Assembly: GCF_002891295.1 (NCBI RefSeq)
Contig: NZ_LGUI01000014.1
Span: forward strand, 62,001 to 126,000
Source of the DNA: Streptomyces eurocidicus
Lineage (GTDB): Bacteria; Actinomycetota; Actinomycetes; Streptomycetales; Streptomycetaceae
Direction of reading: 5' to 3'
Length of the DNA stretch: 64,000 nucleotides
Part shown: positions 51,097 through 59,152 of the stretch, piece by piece
Layout of the letters: each line of letters begins with the position of its first letter
Position numbering within the stretch: position 1 is the stretch's first letter
Program-made: the position numbers and the translations under genes
The notes under the pieces: model-generated
The model's database searches: none
Seen by the model: the letters and a program-made list of their open reading frames with translations, nothing else
What the model was told of the DNA's origin: nothing

Positions 51097-52191
51097 GTGA
51101 ACATCAGCGTGTACCGCCCGGGCGAGCTCACGGCAGCCGACCGGGCGGCATGGACAGCCCTGCAGTCACGTGCGGCGGCGGACGGCTCGCCGCAGCTCGC
51201 GAATCCTTTCCTCGCACCGGAGTTCGCCCTGGCCGTGGGCCGCTGCCGGGCCTCCGCCCGGATAGCGGTGGTCCGCGAGGAGGGCGAGCCGGTGGGCTTC
51301 TTCCCCTACCAGCGGACCCCGCTGGGCGTCGGCCGGGCGATAGGGCTCGGGGTCTCGGACGCACAGGGACTGGTGCACGGCCCCGGGTTCCAGTGGGACG
51401 CCCGCGAGCTGCTGCTCGCCTGCGGCCTGTCGGTATGGGAGTTCGACCACCTGGTGGAGGGCCAGAAGCCGTTCGAGGCGGGGGCCTCCGGCTCGTACGC
51501 CTCCCCCGTCGTCGACGTGGAGCAGGGCTTCGGCCCCTACCTCGCGACGCTGCGCAAGCAGTCGCCCAAGTTCACCCGCACCACGCTCGCCAAGGAGCGC
51601 CGGATGAGCCGGGACCTGGGCGAGGTGCGCTACGTCCACGACGAGCGCGATCCGGACGTGCTGCGCACCCTGGTCGGCTGGAAGTCGGCCCAGTACCGAA
51701 GAACGGGGCGCAGCGACCGCTTCGCGCGGCCCTGGATATCGCTCCTGGTCGAGCAGCTCTTCCACACCCGCACGGAGTCCTTCGCGGGGCTGCTCTCGGT
51801 CCTCTACGCCGGCGACCGCCCGCTCGCGGCCCACTTCGGGCTGCGCTCGCGGTCGGTGCTCGCCTGCTGGTTCCCGGCGTACGACCCGGCGTTCGCCAAG
51901 TACTCCCCCGGCCTGGTGCTGCACCTGCGGATGGCGGAGGGGGCCGCCGCGGCGGGCCTGGCCTATCTGGACCTCGGGCGCGGCGAGAAGGAGTACAAGG
52001 ACTCGCTGAAGACCCGGGAGCTCAGCGTCTCGGAGGGCTGGGTGACCCGGCGTCATCCCGTCGCGCTGGGACACCGGATACGGCGCGCGCCGGTGCGGGC
52101 GCTGCGCAACACCGTGCTGGCCCGGCCGGAGCTCTTCGAGCCCGCGGACCGATTGCTGAAACGCATGGGGCGCATTCGCGAAGGCGGGTGA
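51097..52191 (+). CDS. GNAT-type (BioF2/CelD-like) acetyltransferase
   Basis: A 364-residue protein resembling the BioF2-like or CelD/FemAB-like acyltransferases found in cellulose and capsule loci. QSPKFTRTTLAKERRMSRDLG and PLAAHFGLRSRSVLACWFPAYDPAF are core parts, and LAYLDLGRGEKEYKDSLKTRE is the conserved late segment (LAYLDLGRGEKEYKDS, then LKTRE). It probably transfers an acetyl or aminoacyl group onto a glycan or sugar in the cytoplasm. The start is GTG 51097; the gene follows the small membrane protein with 1-bp spacing. A 420-bp gap separates it from the rest of the locus. Confidence 0.85.
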   Translation: MNISVYRPGELTAADRAAWTALQSRAAADGSPQLANPFLAPEFALAVGRCRASARIAVVREEGEPVGFFPYQRTPLGVGRAIGLGVSDAQGLVHGPGFQWDARELLLACGLSVWEFDHLVEGQKPFEAGASGSYASPVVDVEQGFGPYLATLRKQSPKFTRTTLAKERRMSRDLGEVRYVHDERDPDVLRTLVGWKSAQYRRTGRSDRFARPWISLLVEQLFHTRTESFAGLLSVLYAGDRPLAAHFGLRSRSVLACWFPAYDPAFAKYSPGLVLHLRMAEGAAAAGLAYLDLGRGEKEYKDSLKTRELSVSEGWVTRRHPVALGHRIRRAPVRALRNTVLARPELFEPADRLLKRMGRIREGG

Positions 52192-52612
52192 GGCGCATTG
52201 CGCCGTTAATGCGCCCCTAATGCGCCGTCAACGGCGCACAACGTCAACTGGACGTATGAATCGGGCGCAAAAAACACCCAAAGGAGGAGTCACCGCACCA
52301 CCTCTTGCCATACAGTCTCAAGCATCAATACCGTCGTACATCCACCCGCATCGGCCCATCGGTAAGCGGCTCAAGGGGAGGGCTCAAGCGTCGCGATGGT
52401 GCCCGGGGCGGGAGCGCGGTGGGGGGTGCCGCGTTCGGTAGGACCACAGTCGCCGAGTCGCGTACCGCGCGGTCGGTAGCCGTTGCATCTCACCTTGTCC
52501 ATGTGGTGATTCATGCCGCCCGGATCTGGGTGAGTACCCCCTTTTCGAACCGGATACGTCACCGGACCGCTCGGGGAGAGCGGTCCACCGGACGAGAGGG
52601 AAATCTTCCATC
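52192..52612. promoter_or_regulatory. Regulatory gap before the glycosyltransferase operon
   Basis: TGCGCC occurs at 52199, 52210 and 52221, spaced exactly 11 bp, and the last copy starts the palindrome TGCGCCGT-CA-ACGGCGCA (52221-52238). AAAGGAGGAG (about 52280) is a strong ribosome-site-like sequence with no start codon close by. A hairpin GGACCGCTC-GGGGA-GAGCGGTCC (52564-52586) sits 26 bp before the ATG of the next gene. No gene is supported here. Confidence 0.5.
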
Positions 52613-53428
52613 ATGAGTTCCTTCCTGCGGCCCGCGGCCGATCAGGAGCCGGCGACGGCCGGCCCATATCGCCCGGTGAGCTCGCATTTCGCGATAGCGC
52701 CACCGGTGAGCGTGGTGATCCCGGCCATGAACGAGGCGGAGAACCTCCCGTACGTCTTCAAGACGCTGCCGGAGTGGATCCACGAGGTCGTCCTGGTCGA
52801 CGGCAATTCCACGGACGACACCATCGGGGTGGCCCGCGCCCTGTGGCCGGGGGTCAAGGTCGTCCGGCAGCTCGGCAAGGGCAAGGGCGACGCCTTGATC
52901 ACCGGCTTCGCGGCCTGCTCGGGCGAGATCATCGTGATGGTCGACGCCGACGGCTCCGCCGACGGCAACGAGATCGTCAGCTATGTCTCCGCGCTGGTCG
53001 GCGGCGCGGACTTCGCCAAGGGCTCCCGCTTCGCCAACGGGGGCGGCACGGACGACATGACGCCGATCCGCAAGCTCGGCAACCGCGTCCTGTGCTCCCT
53101 TGTCAACCACAAGTTCGGCGCCCGCTACACCGACCTGTGCTACGGCTACAACGCCTTCTGGAAGCGCTGCCTGGACGAGATCGCCCTGGACTGCGCCGGC
53201 TTCGAGGTGGAGACCCTGATGAACATCAGAGTCGTCAAGGCCGGACTGCGCGTCCAGGAGATCCCGAGCCATGAGTTCGTCCGCATCCACGGCGCGAGCA
53301 ATCTGCGGGCCGTGCGCGACGGGCTGCGGGTCCTGAAGGTCATCCTGCGGGAGCACGGCGCCCGGCGCCGGCGCCGCCCGCAGCGGCTCGCCATCGCACC
53401 CGCCGCGAACCGCGGGGAAGTGTCTTGA
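52613..53428 (+). CDS. GT2 glycosyltransferase (polyprenyl-phosphate sugar transferase type)
   Basis: A 271-residue family-2 enzyme. VSVVIPAMNEAENLP (about 32-46) binds the nucleotide, VVLVDGNSTDDT and MVDADGSADG give the metal-binding acids, and GSRFANGGGTDDMTPIRKLGN and DLCYGYNAFWKR are typical of the polyprenyl-phosphate mannose/glucose synthase (DPM1-like) group. It lacks C-terminal membrane helices. It is first in a four-gene overlapping operon and probably loads a sugar onto a lipid carrier. A 5' hairpin and long spacer lie before the ATG. Confidence 0.93.
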   Translation: MSSFLRPAADQEPATAGPYRPVSSHFAIAPPVSVVIPAMNEAENLPYVFKTLPEWIHEVVLVDGNSTDDTIGVARALWPGVKVVRQLGKGKGDALITGFAACSGEIIVMVDADGSADGNEIVSYVSALVGGADFAKGSRFANGGGTDDMTPIRKLGNRVLCSLVNHKFGARYTDLCYGYNAFWKRCLDEIALDCAGFEVETLMNIRVVKAGLRVQEIPSHEFVRIHGASNLRAVRDGLRVLKVILREHGARRRRRPQRLAIAPAANRGEVS

Positions 53429-54486
53429 GCACCACTTCCCCGCCGGGCGTGTCGGTCGTCATCTGCGTCTACACCGAGGACCGCTGGGGCGACATCCTCG
53501 CCTCGGTGGCCTCGGTGGCCGACCAGTCCCGGCCCGCGCTGGAGACCCTGGTGGTCGTCGACCACAACCCCGCCCTGCTGCGGCGGCTCGCCAAGCGGTT
53601 CGGGGACGACGGCGCCGGCGCGCCGGCCGACCGGGTCCGGGTGCTCGCCAACGCGGGCCCCCGCGGCCTGTCGGCCGGCCGCAACACCGGCATCGCCGCC
53701 TCCTCCGGCGAGGTGATCGCGTTCCTCGACGACGACGCGGTCGCCGAGCGGGACTGGCTGCGGCACTTCGCCGAGGCGTACGCCGACCCCCGGGTCATGG
53801 CGGTGGGCGGGCGCACCCAGCCCGTCTGGGAGTCCCGGCGGCGGCCCGCCTGGTTCCCGGAGGAGTTCGACTGGGTGGTGGGCTGCAGCTATCGCGGCCT
53901 GCCCCCGGGGCGGGTCCCGGTGCGCAACGTCCTCGGCGGCAACGCCTCCTTCCGCCGGTCCGCGTTCACCGTGGCCGGCGGCTTCGCCAGCGGCATCGGG
54001 CGGGACGGTGACCGGCTGCCGCTGGGCTGCGAGGAGACGGAGCTGTGCATCCGGCTCACCCGGGCGATGCCGGAGGCGGTGCTGCTGATCGACGACCGCG
54101 CGGTCATCCACCACCGGGTCCCGGCCGCCCGCGAGCGGTTCCGCTACTTCCGCACCCGCGCCTATGCCGAGGGCCTCTCCAAGGCCCTGGTGTCCCGGAG
54201 CGTGGGGGCGCGGGAGGGGCTGGCCACGGAGCGCCGCTACACCACGCGCGTGCTGCCCGCGGGCATCGCGCGCGGGGTGCGGGACGCCCTGCTCGGCCGG
54301 GCCGGCGGCGCGGGCCGGGCGGGGGCGATCGTGGCCGGCGTCGCGGCGGCCGCGGGGGGCTACGCCCTCGGCCGGATCCGTGCGTACCGGGGCGGAGGCC
54401 GGTACGCGATCGCGGGTGTCACAGGCGTGGCGGACGTCCCGGCGTCCGCCGTGCCCGACCCGCCGGGGCCGGAGGCCGGCCCATGA
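53425..54486 (+). CDS. GT2 glycosyltransferase with a C-terminal hydrophobic stretch
   Basis: A 353-residue enzyme. SVVICVYTEDRWGDILAS starts the nucleotide-binding fold, SAGRNTGIAASSGEVIAFLDDDAV has the DxD-type metal site (read FLDDDAV) and EETELCIRLTRAMPEAV is the acceptor-side ED-type motif. A hydrophobic segment (about 292-312, AIVAGVAAAAGGYALG) may touch the membrane. The start is TTG 53425, overlapping the previous stop as TTGA. It probably extends the glycan on its carrier. Confidence 0.92.
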   Translation: MSTTSPPGVSVVICVYTEDRWGDILASVASVADQSRPALETLVVVDHNPALLRRLAKRFGDDGAGAPADRVRVLANAGPRGLSAGRNTGIAASSGEVIAFLDDDAVAERDWLRHFAEAYADPRVMAVGGRTQPVWESRRRPAWFPEEFDWVVGCSYRGLPPGRVPVRNVLGGNASFRRSAFTVAGGFASGIGRDGDRLPLGCEETELCIRLTRAMPEAVLLIDDRAVIHHRVPAARERFRYFRTRAYAEGLSKALVSRSVGAREGLATERRYTTRVLPAGIARGVRDALLGRAGGAGRAGAIVAGVAAAAGGYALGRIRAYRGGGRYAIAGVTGVADVPASAVPDPPGPEAGP

Positions 54487-55283
54487 GCGTGGACCGTGTG
54501 CCGATACTGATGTACCACTCCGTGGCACACTCACCGTCCCGCGCCACCTACGGGCTGTCGGTGTCACCCGAGGCGTTCGCGGCCCAGATGCGGCTGCTGG
54601 CCGAGCGGCGGTTCACCCCGCTGACCGCCCAGCGGCTGGCGAAGGCGTGGCGCACCGGCTCCGGGCTGCCGGAGAAGCCGGTGCTGATCACGTTCGACGA
54701 CGGCTACGAGGGCGTGCACCGGCACGCCCTCCCGACGCTCGTCGAGCACGGCTTCGCGGCGACGCTGTTCGCGTCCACCGGGTGGGTGCGCGGGGCGCAC
54801 GAATCCGGTGGCGCGCTCGACCTCATGCTGAGCTGGGACCAGGTGCGGGAGCTGGCCGCGGCCGGGGTGGAGATCGGCGGGCACAGCCACTCCCACCCCC
54901 AGCTGGACCAGCTCACGGACGCCCAGCTGTGGTTCGAGGTCGCCCGGTGCCGGGAGATCCTGGCGGAGGAACTGGGCGAGCCGCCCGTGTCCTTCGCCTA
55001 TCCCTACGGTTACTCCGACCGGCGGGTGCGGGACACCGTGCGCGCGGCCGGCTTCACGATATCCCTGGCCGTGGGCAACGCCCTCGCCGAGCGTCCCCAG
55101 GGCCCGTACGCCCTGGAGCGGGTGACCGTGCGCCGGTCCACCGGTCTCGGGGAGTTCGAACGGCTCGTCGAGGGCCGGGGCCTCGGCAGGCTCTTCGTCA
55201 GGGACCGGGTCCTGACGAAGGGGTACGCCGTCGTCCGCAGAACCCGACAGGTCGTCAGGAAGGCAAGCGAAGCCCGTGTCTGA
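54483..55283 (+). CDS. Polysaccharide deacetylase (CE4/NodB-type)
   Basis: A 266-residue CE4 enzyme. VPILMYHSVAHSPS, LITFDDGYEG (Asp pair), GGHSHSHPQL (His-x3-His metal site) and FAYPYGYSD are the motif regions in the usual order. No signal peptide is seen, so it would act on a cytoplasmic or membrane-linked glycan, or be exported by a non-Sec route. Its ATG overlaps the previous stop (ATGA). It probably removes N-acetyl groups from the glycan built by the two glycosyltransferases. Confidence 0.93.
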   Translation: MSVDRVPILMYHSVAHSPSRATYGLSVSPEAFAAQMRLLAERRFTPLTAQRLAKAWRTGSGLPEKPVLITFDDGYEGVHRHALPTLVEHGFAATLFASTGWVRGAHESGGALDLMLSWDQVRELAAAGVEIGGHSHSHPQLDQLTDAQLWFEVARCREILAEELGEPPVSFAYPYGYSDRRVRDTVRAAGFTISLAVGNALAERPQGPYALERVTVRRSTGLGEFERLVEGRGLGRLFVRDRVLTKGYAVVRRTRQVVRKASEARV

Positions 55284-58200
55284 CACGTCCACCCGCGCCC
55301 AGGAACGGGAGACGGCGGGACCGGCCGGCCGCAGGCTGCGGCTGCCGGGGCGGGGCGGCGGAAATCCGCTGTTCCGCAACGCCTTCGCGCTGATGCTCAA
55401 CACCGGCATCAGCGCCGTCCTCGGTGTGGGGTACTGGCTGATCGCCGCCCGCTACTACTCGACGGAGGCGGTCGGCCAGGGCTCCGCGGCCATCGCCGCG
55501 ATGAAACTCCTGGCGGGCCTCGCCGCGGTCACCCTGACCGGGGCGCTGGCCCGCTTCATCCCCATCGCGGGCCGGACGACGGGCCGGCTCGTCTTCCGGA
55601 CGTACGCCGGGAGTTCGCTGCTCGTCGCGCTCGCGGCGGGCTTCTTCCTGCTGACGCTCGATCTGTGGGGCCCGTCGTACGGCTTCCTGCACGGGGGGCT
55701 GCGCGGGTCCGTGTTCGTCCTCGCCGTCGTGGCCTGGTCCGTGCTCACCCTCCAGGACGGGGTGCTGACCGGGCTGCGCAGCGCGTTCTGGGTGCCCGTC
55801 GGCAACACGGTCTTCTCCGCGGCGAAGCTGGCGCTGCTGGTGGGGGTGGCGTCGGCGCTGCCGATGTCCGGGGTCTTCGTCTCCTGGGTCGTCTCGATCG
55901 CCGTGTCGGTGCTGCCGCTGGGCTGGCTGGTGTTCCGGAGGCTGGTGCGCCGCCATGTGGCGGCGACGGAGGCGACGGCCCGGCCGGCGTCCGCCCGGGA
56001 GATAGGGCGCTTCCTCGCCGGTGACTACACCGGCTCGCTGTTCTCGCTGGCCGTGGTCTATCTGGTGCCGGTGATCGTCGCCTCGCAGGTCAGCTCCACC
56101 GACAACGCCTTCTTCTACATCACCTCCACCATAGGTGGCACGGTGAACCTGCTGGCCATCAACATGGGCGCGTCGCTGACCGTCGAGGGCGCGCACGACC
56201 CGGAGCGGCTGGCGGAGAACTGCCGGGCGGCGCTGGGCCGGATGGCCCGGATCATGGTGCCGGTGTGCGTGCTGCTCTTCGTCCTCGCGCCGTACATCCT
56301 GGGGGTCTTCGGGCCGGGCTACGCCCACGCGGCGACGCCGCTGCTGCGGTGGTTCGCGGTCGGGGCGGCGCTCCGGGTGGTGATGGAGGTCTATTTCGCC
56401 GTGCTGCGGGCGCAGAGCCGGACGGCGGGCCTCGCCTATCTCCAGGGGCTGCTGTGTGTGCTGGTGCTGGGGCTGACGGTGGTGCTCCTGCCACGGATGG
56501 GGCTGACGGGCGCGGGGGTGGCGGAGATCGCCAGCCTTACGGTGATCGTCACCATCGCGGCGGTGAAGCTCCGTAACGTCCTCCGGCCCACGGCGGCGGC
56601 GAAGTTCGCGGGCCCCGCGGCGTACGCGCCGCATGTGGCCCCGGACGGCGATCTGGCGGACCTGGCGGACCGGGGCGACCGGCGGGACGGCCCCTCGGAC
56701 GAAAGGCGGGAGGTCCGGCGCGGTATCGCGCGGGGGTTAGGGCGGGAGGCCGGGCCTCCCGCCGCCGGGCAGCGCGAGGGCGCCGGCTACGGCACGCGCT
56801 GGGCACTACGGGCGGCGCTGGACGCCGACACGATGCCGCTGGGCGTGCGGCTGGACTTCGACCACCTGGAGAGGCGCCCCGATCTCCGGCACACCCCGGA
56901 GGCGGTCACCCTGTCCCCCGCCGCGCAGCCACCCGTGTCCCCGGCCACTTCCGGCCCCGTCCCCGAGGAGAACCCTCCCGAGCGGGCCGCGCGGCCGAGC
57001 GCCGCACCGCCCGCGCCCGCCCAGGCGTCCGCCGTGGCCCCGCCCGAGGGTGAGGCGCCCCCGGCCGGGGAGCCCGTGGCCGCGGCGGCCGGAAGCGAGG
57101 CCCGGGCGCCGGGGCCGGTGGCCCGGTGGCGGCGGCCCGAGACCGGGGTCTGGGCGCTGCTGGCGGCGGCGCTGGCGCTGTACTGGGTACCGCTGGCGTC
57201 CATGGGCCCGGCGGACCTGGACGCCATGGGCGGGCTGGGTCTGGTGTCCGTCCTGCCGGTGGCGACGCTGCTGGGCGCGGCGCTGCTGGTGACCGCCTTC
57301 GCGGGCGCGCTACGGCTGGGCGAGCAGCGCCGGCCGCTGCTCGTGGCGGTGCTGCTGCTGACGGTGGTCTCCCTGCACGCCGTCCCGGCGGTGCTGGAGG
57401 ACCAGCCCCGGTTCGCCACGGCCTGGCAGCACCTCGGCTTCCTGGACTTCATCGACCGGACGGGGGTCGCGGCGCCGGATCTCGACGCGCGCTGGAGCTG
57501 GCCCGGTTTCTTCGCCCTCGCCGCCTTCGCGGCCAAGGCGTGCGGGGTCGGCGATCTGTCCGAGGTGCTGCGCTGGTGGCCCACGGTCCTCCAGCTGCTC
57601 TGCCTGGCGCCGCTGGCGCTGCTGCTGCGGGCGGTGCGGGCCGGCTGGCGGGCGAAGTGGACGGCGGCCTGGCTGTTCGTCCTGTGCGGCTGGGTGGGGC
57701 AGGACTACTTCTCGCCGCAGGCGCTGAACTACTTCTTCTATCTGCTGTTCGTCGCCGTGCTGCTGGTCTGGTTCCGCTGGCCCAGGCAGCTGCGCGGAAA
57801 GCTGCTGCCCGGCGAGGCGGAGGTCGTGCCGGCCGGCCGCCGGGAGCGCGGGGCGCTGCTGGCGCTGCTGGTGGCGCTGTTCGCGGCCTCGGTCGTCAGT
57901 CATCAGCTCACGCCCTTCGTGATGCTGGGGGTGCTGACCGCGCTGGTCCTGGTGCGCCGCTGCACGCTGCGCGGGCTGCCCCTGCTGTGCGGCGTGATGC
58001 TGGCGGTGTGGGTGGGGTTCCTGGCGGAGCCCTATTGGTCGGGTCACTTCGACGAGCTGTTCGGCGGGCTGGGCTCGCTGGGCGGCAATGTCTCCTCGTC
58101 CGTGTCGGGCCGGATCGAGGGCGGCAGCGCCACCCACAAGCTGGTGCTCTACATCCGGGTGGCGCTGGCGGGCGGGGTGCTGGCCTGCGCCGCGCTCGGC

Positions 58201-59121
58201 TGGTGGCGCCGCCGCCGGTCGGGGACCGGCGACACGGCGCTGCTGGTGCTCACGGCGGTGCCCTTCCTCGCCTTCGGGATGCAGTCCTACGGCGGCGAGG
58301 TGGCGCTGCGCGTCTTCCTGTTCGCGCTGCCCGGTGCCTGTGTCCTCGCGGCGCTGGCCCTCTTCCCGCGCACCGGCCGACCGGGCGTGCGGGCCATGCG
58401 GGGCCCGGCGGTGGCGCTGGCGGCGGGGCTGGTGCTCGTCCTCGGCTTCCTGGTGGCCCGCTGGGGCAACGAGCCCTTCGAGCGCGTCCGCCCCGGCGAG
58501 GTCGCCGCCATGGACTATGTGTACGCCCACGACCGGCCGACCGTAAGGCTGCTGTGGATGAGCAGCGATCCCGTCAAGAGCGTCACCCCGGCCGTGCCGT
58601 GGGGCAGCCGTGACATGGAGCGGGTGAACTACCGTCCGACGCTCGCCCCGCGCGACCCGGCGCGGGTGGCCGACCTGGTCGGCGAGCTGCGGGCCGCCGG
58701 GCCGGGCTCGTATCTGATGGTCAACCGCGGGCAGTCGGTGTATCTGGAGTTCGACGCGGGTTACGCCCCGGGCTGGGACGGGCGGCTGCGCCGGGCCCTC
58801 GACGCCCGGCCGGAGCTCCACCGGGTGCTGACGAACGATGACGCGGTGCTGTACGAACTGAACGACCGGCCCACGGGCGACGTGCCCGAGCCGCGTCCCG
58901 GCCCGGCGGGTCCCCGGGTGACCTGGACGCCGGTGTCGGTCGCCGGGGCGCTCGCGGCGGCGGCGCTGCTGTTGCTGCTGACGGCGCGGGAGCTGGTGCG
59001 GGTCGTGGCGGGCCCCGGGGTGCGGCAGTTGCGGTGGCTGCAGAGCTCGTTCTGGTTCGCGCTGCCGCTGCTGGTGGTGCTGCTGGCCTCGCTGGTGCAG
59101 CGGTTCGCGACGATGTCGTAG
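55276..59121 (+). CDS. Giant fusion: Wzx-type flippase plus a second polytopic membrane domain
   Basis: A 1281-residue membrane protein starting at GTG 55276 and overlapping the deacetylase gene by 8 bp. Residues about 30-440 form a polysaccharide-flippase (MATE/Wzx-like) domain with 12-14 membrane segments. About 440-620 is a Pro/Ala/Arg-rich cytoplasmic linker containing TRWALRAALDADTMPLGVRL. About 620-1080 is a second multi-pass domain with WVGQDYFSPQALNYFFYLLF and SWPGFFALAAFAAK, as in actinobacterial GT-C/polymerase-like proteins. About 1080-1210 is an outer soluble domain (MVNRGQSVYLEFDAGYAPGW), then two last helices. One intact frame is seen, with no internal ribosome site at the linker. 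Likely role: flipping and finishing a lipid-linked glycan. Confidence 0.85.
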   Translation: MSDTSTRAQERETAGPAGRRLRLPGRGGGNPLFRNAFALMLNTGISAVLGVGYWLIAARYYSTEAVGQGSAAIAAMKLLAGLAAVTLTGALARFIPIAGRTTGRLVFRTYAGSSLLVALAAGFFLLTLDLWGPSYGFLHGGLRGSVFVLAVVAWSVLTLQDGVLTGLRSAFWVPVGNTVFSAAKLALLVGVASALPMSGVFVSWVVSIAVSVLPLGWLVFRRLVRRHVAATEATARPASAREIGRFLAGDYTGSLFSLAVVYLVPVIVASQVSSTDNAFFYITSTIGGTVNLLAINMGASLTVEGAHDPERLAENCRAALGRMARIMVPVCVLLFVLAPYILGVFGPGYAHAATPLLRWFAVGAALRVVMEVYFAVLRAQSRTAGLAYLQGLLCVLVLGLTVVLLPRMGLTGAGVAEIASLTVIVTIAAVKLRNVLRPTAAAKFAGPAAYAPHVAPDGDLADLADRGDRRDGPSDERREVRRGIARGLGREAGPPAAGQREGAGYGTRWALRAALDADTMPLGVRLDFDHLERRPDLRHTPEAVTLSPAAQPPVSPATSGPVPEENPPERAARPSAAPPAPAQASAVAPPEGEAPPAGEPVAAAAGSEARAPGPVARWRRPETGVWALLAAALALYWVPLASMGPADLDAMGGLGLVSVLPVATLLGAALLVTAFAGALRLGEQRRPLLVAVLLLTVVSLHAVPAVLEDQPRFATAWQHLGFLDFIDRTGVAAPDLDARWSWPGFFALAAFAAKACGVGDLSEVLRWWPTVLQLLCLAPLALLLRAVRAGWRAKWTAAWLFVLCGWVGQDYFSPQALNYFFYLLFVAVLLVWFRWPRQLRGKLLPGEAEVVPAGRRERGALLALLVALFAASVVSHQLTPFVMLGVLTALVLVRRCTLRGLPLLCGVMLAVWVGFLAEPYWSGHFDELFGGLGSLGGNVSSSVSGRIEGGSATHKLVLYIRVALAGGVLACAALGWWRRRRSGTGDTALLVLTAVPFLAFGMQSYGGEVALRVFLFALPGACVLAALALFPRTGRPGVRAMRGPAVALAAGLVLVLGFLVARWGNEPFERVRPGEVAAMDYVYAHDRPTVRLLWMSSDPVKSVTPAVPWGSRDMERVNYRPTLAPRDPARVADLVGELRAAGPGSYLMVNRGQSVYLEFDAGYAPGWDGRLRRALDARPELHRVLTNDDAVLYELNDRPTGDVPEPRPGPAGPRVTWTPVSVAGALAAAALLLLLTARELVRVVAGPGVRQLRWLQSSFWFALPLLVVLLASLVQRFATMS

Positions 59122-59147
59122 GGCCCCGGTGGCCCCCGCCGGGGCCC
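59121..59147. terminator. Bidirectional terminator at the end of the glycan locus
   Basis: GGGCCCCGG (59121-59129) pairs with CCGGGGCCC (59139-59147) around a 9-nt loop. It begins at the last base of the flippase-fusion stop codon and ends 6 bp before the convergent glycosidase stop. Confidence 0.7.
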
Positions 59148-59152
59148 GGGGA

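Noticed and set aside
52305..52616. Plus-strand 103-codon frame before the glycosyltransferase
   Set aside because: No ribosome site and no family match, and it crosses the leader hairpin in a region that looks regulatory.
56590..57130. Frameshift or two merged genes within the flippase fusion
   Set aside because: The frame is continuous and no ribosome site lies before the internal ATG at 56832.
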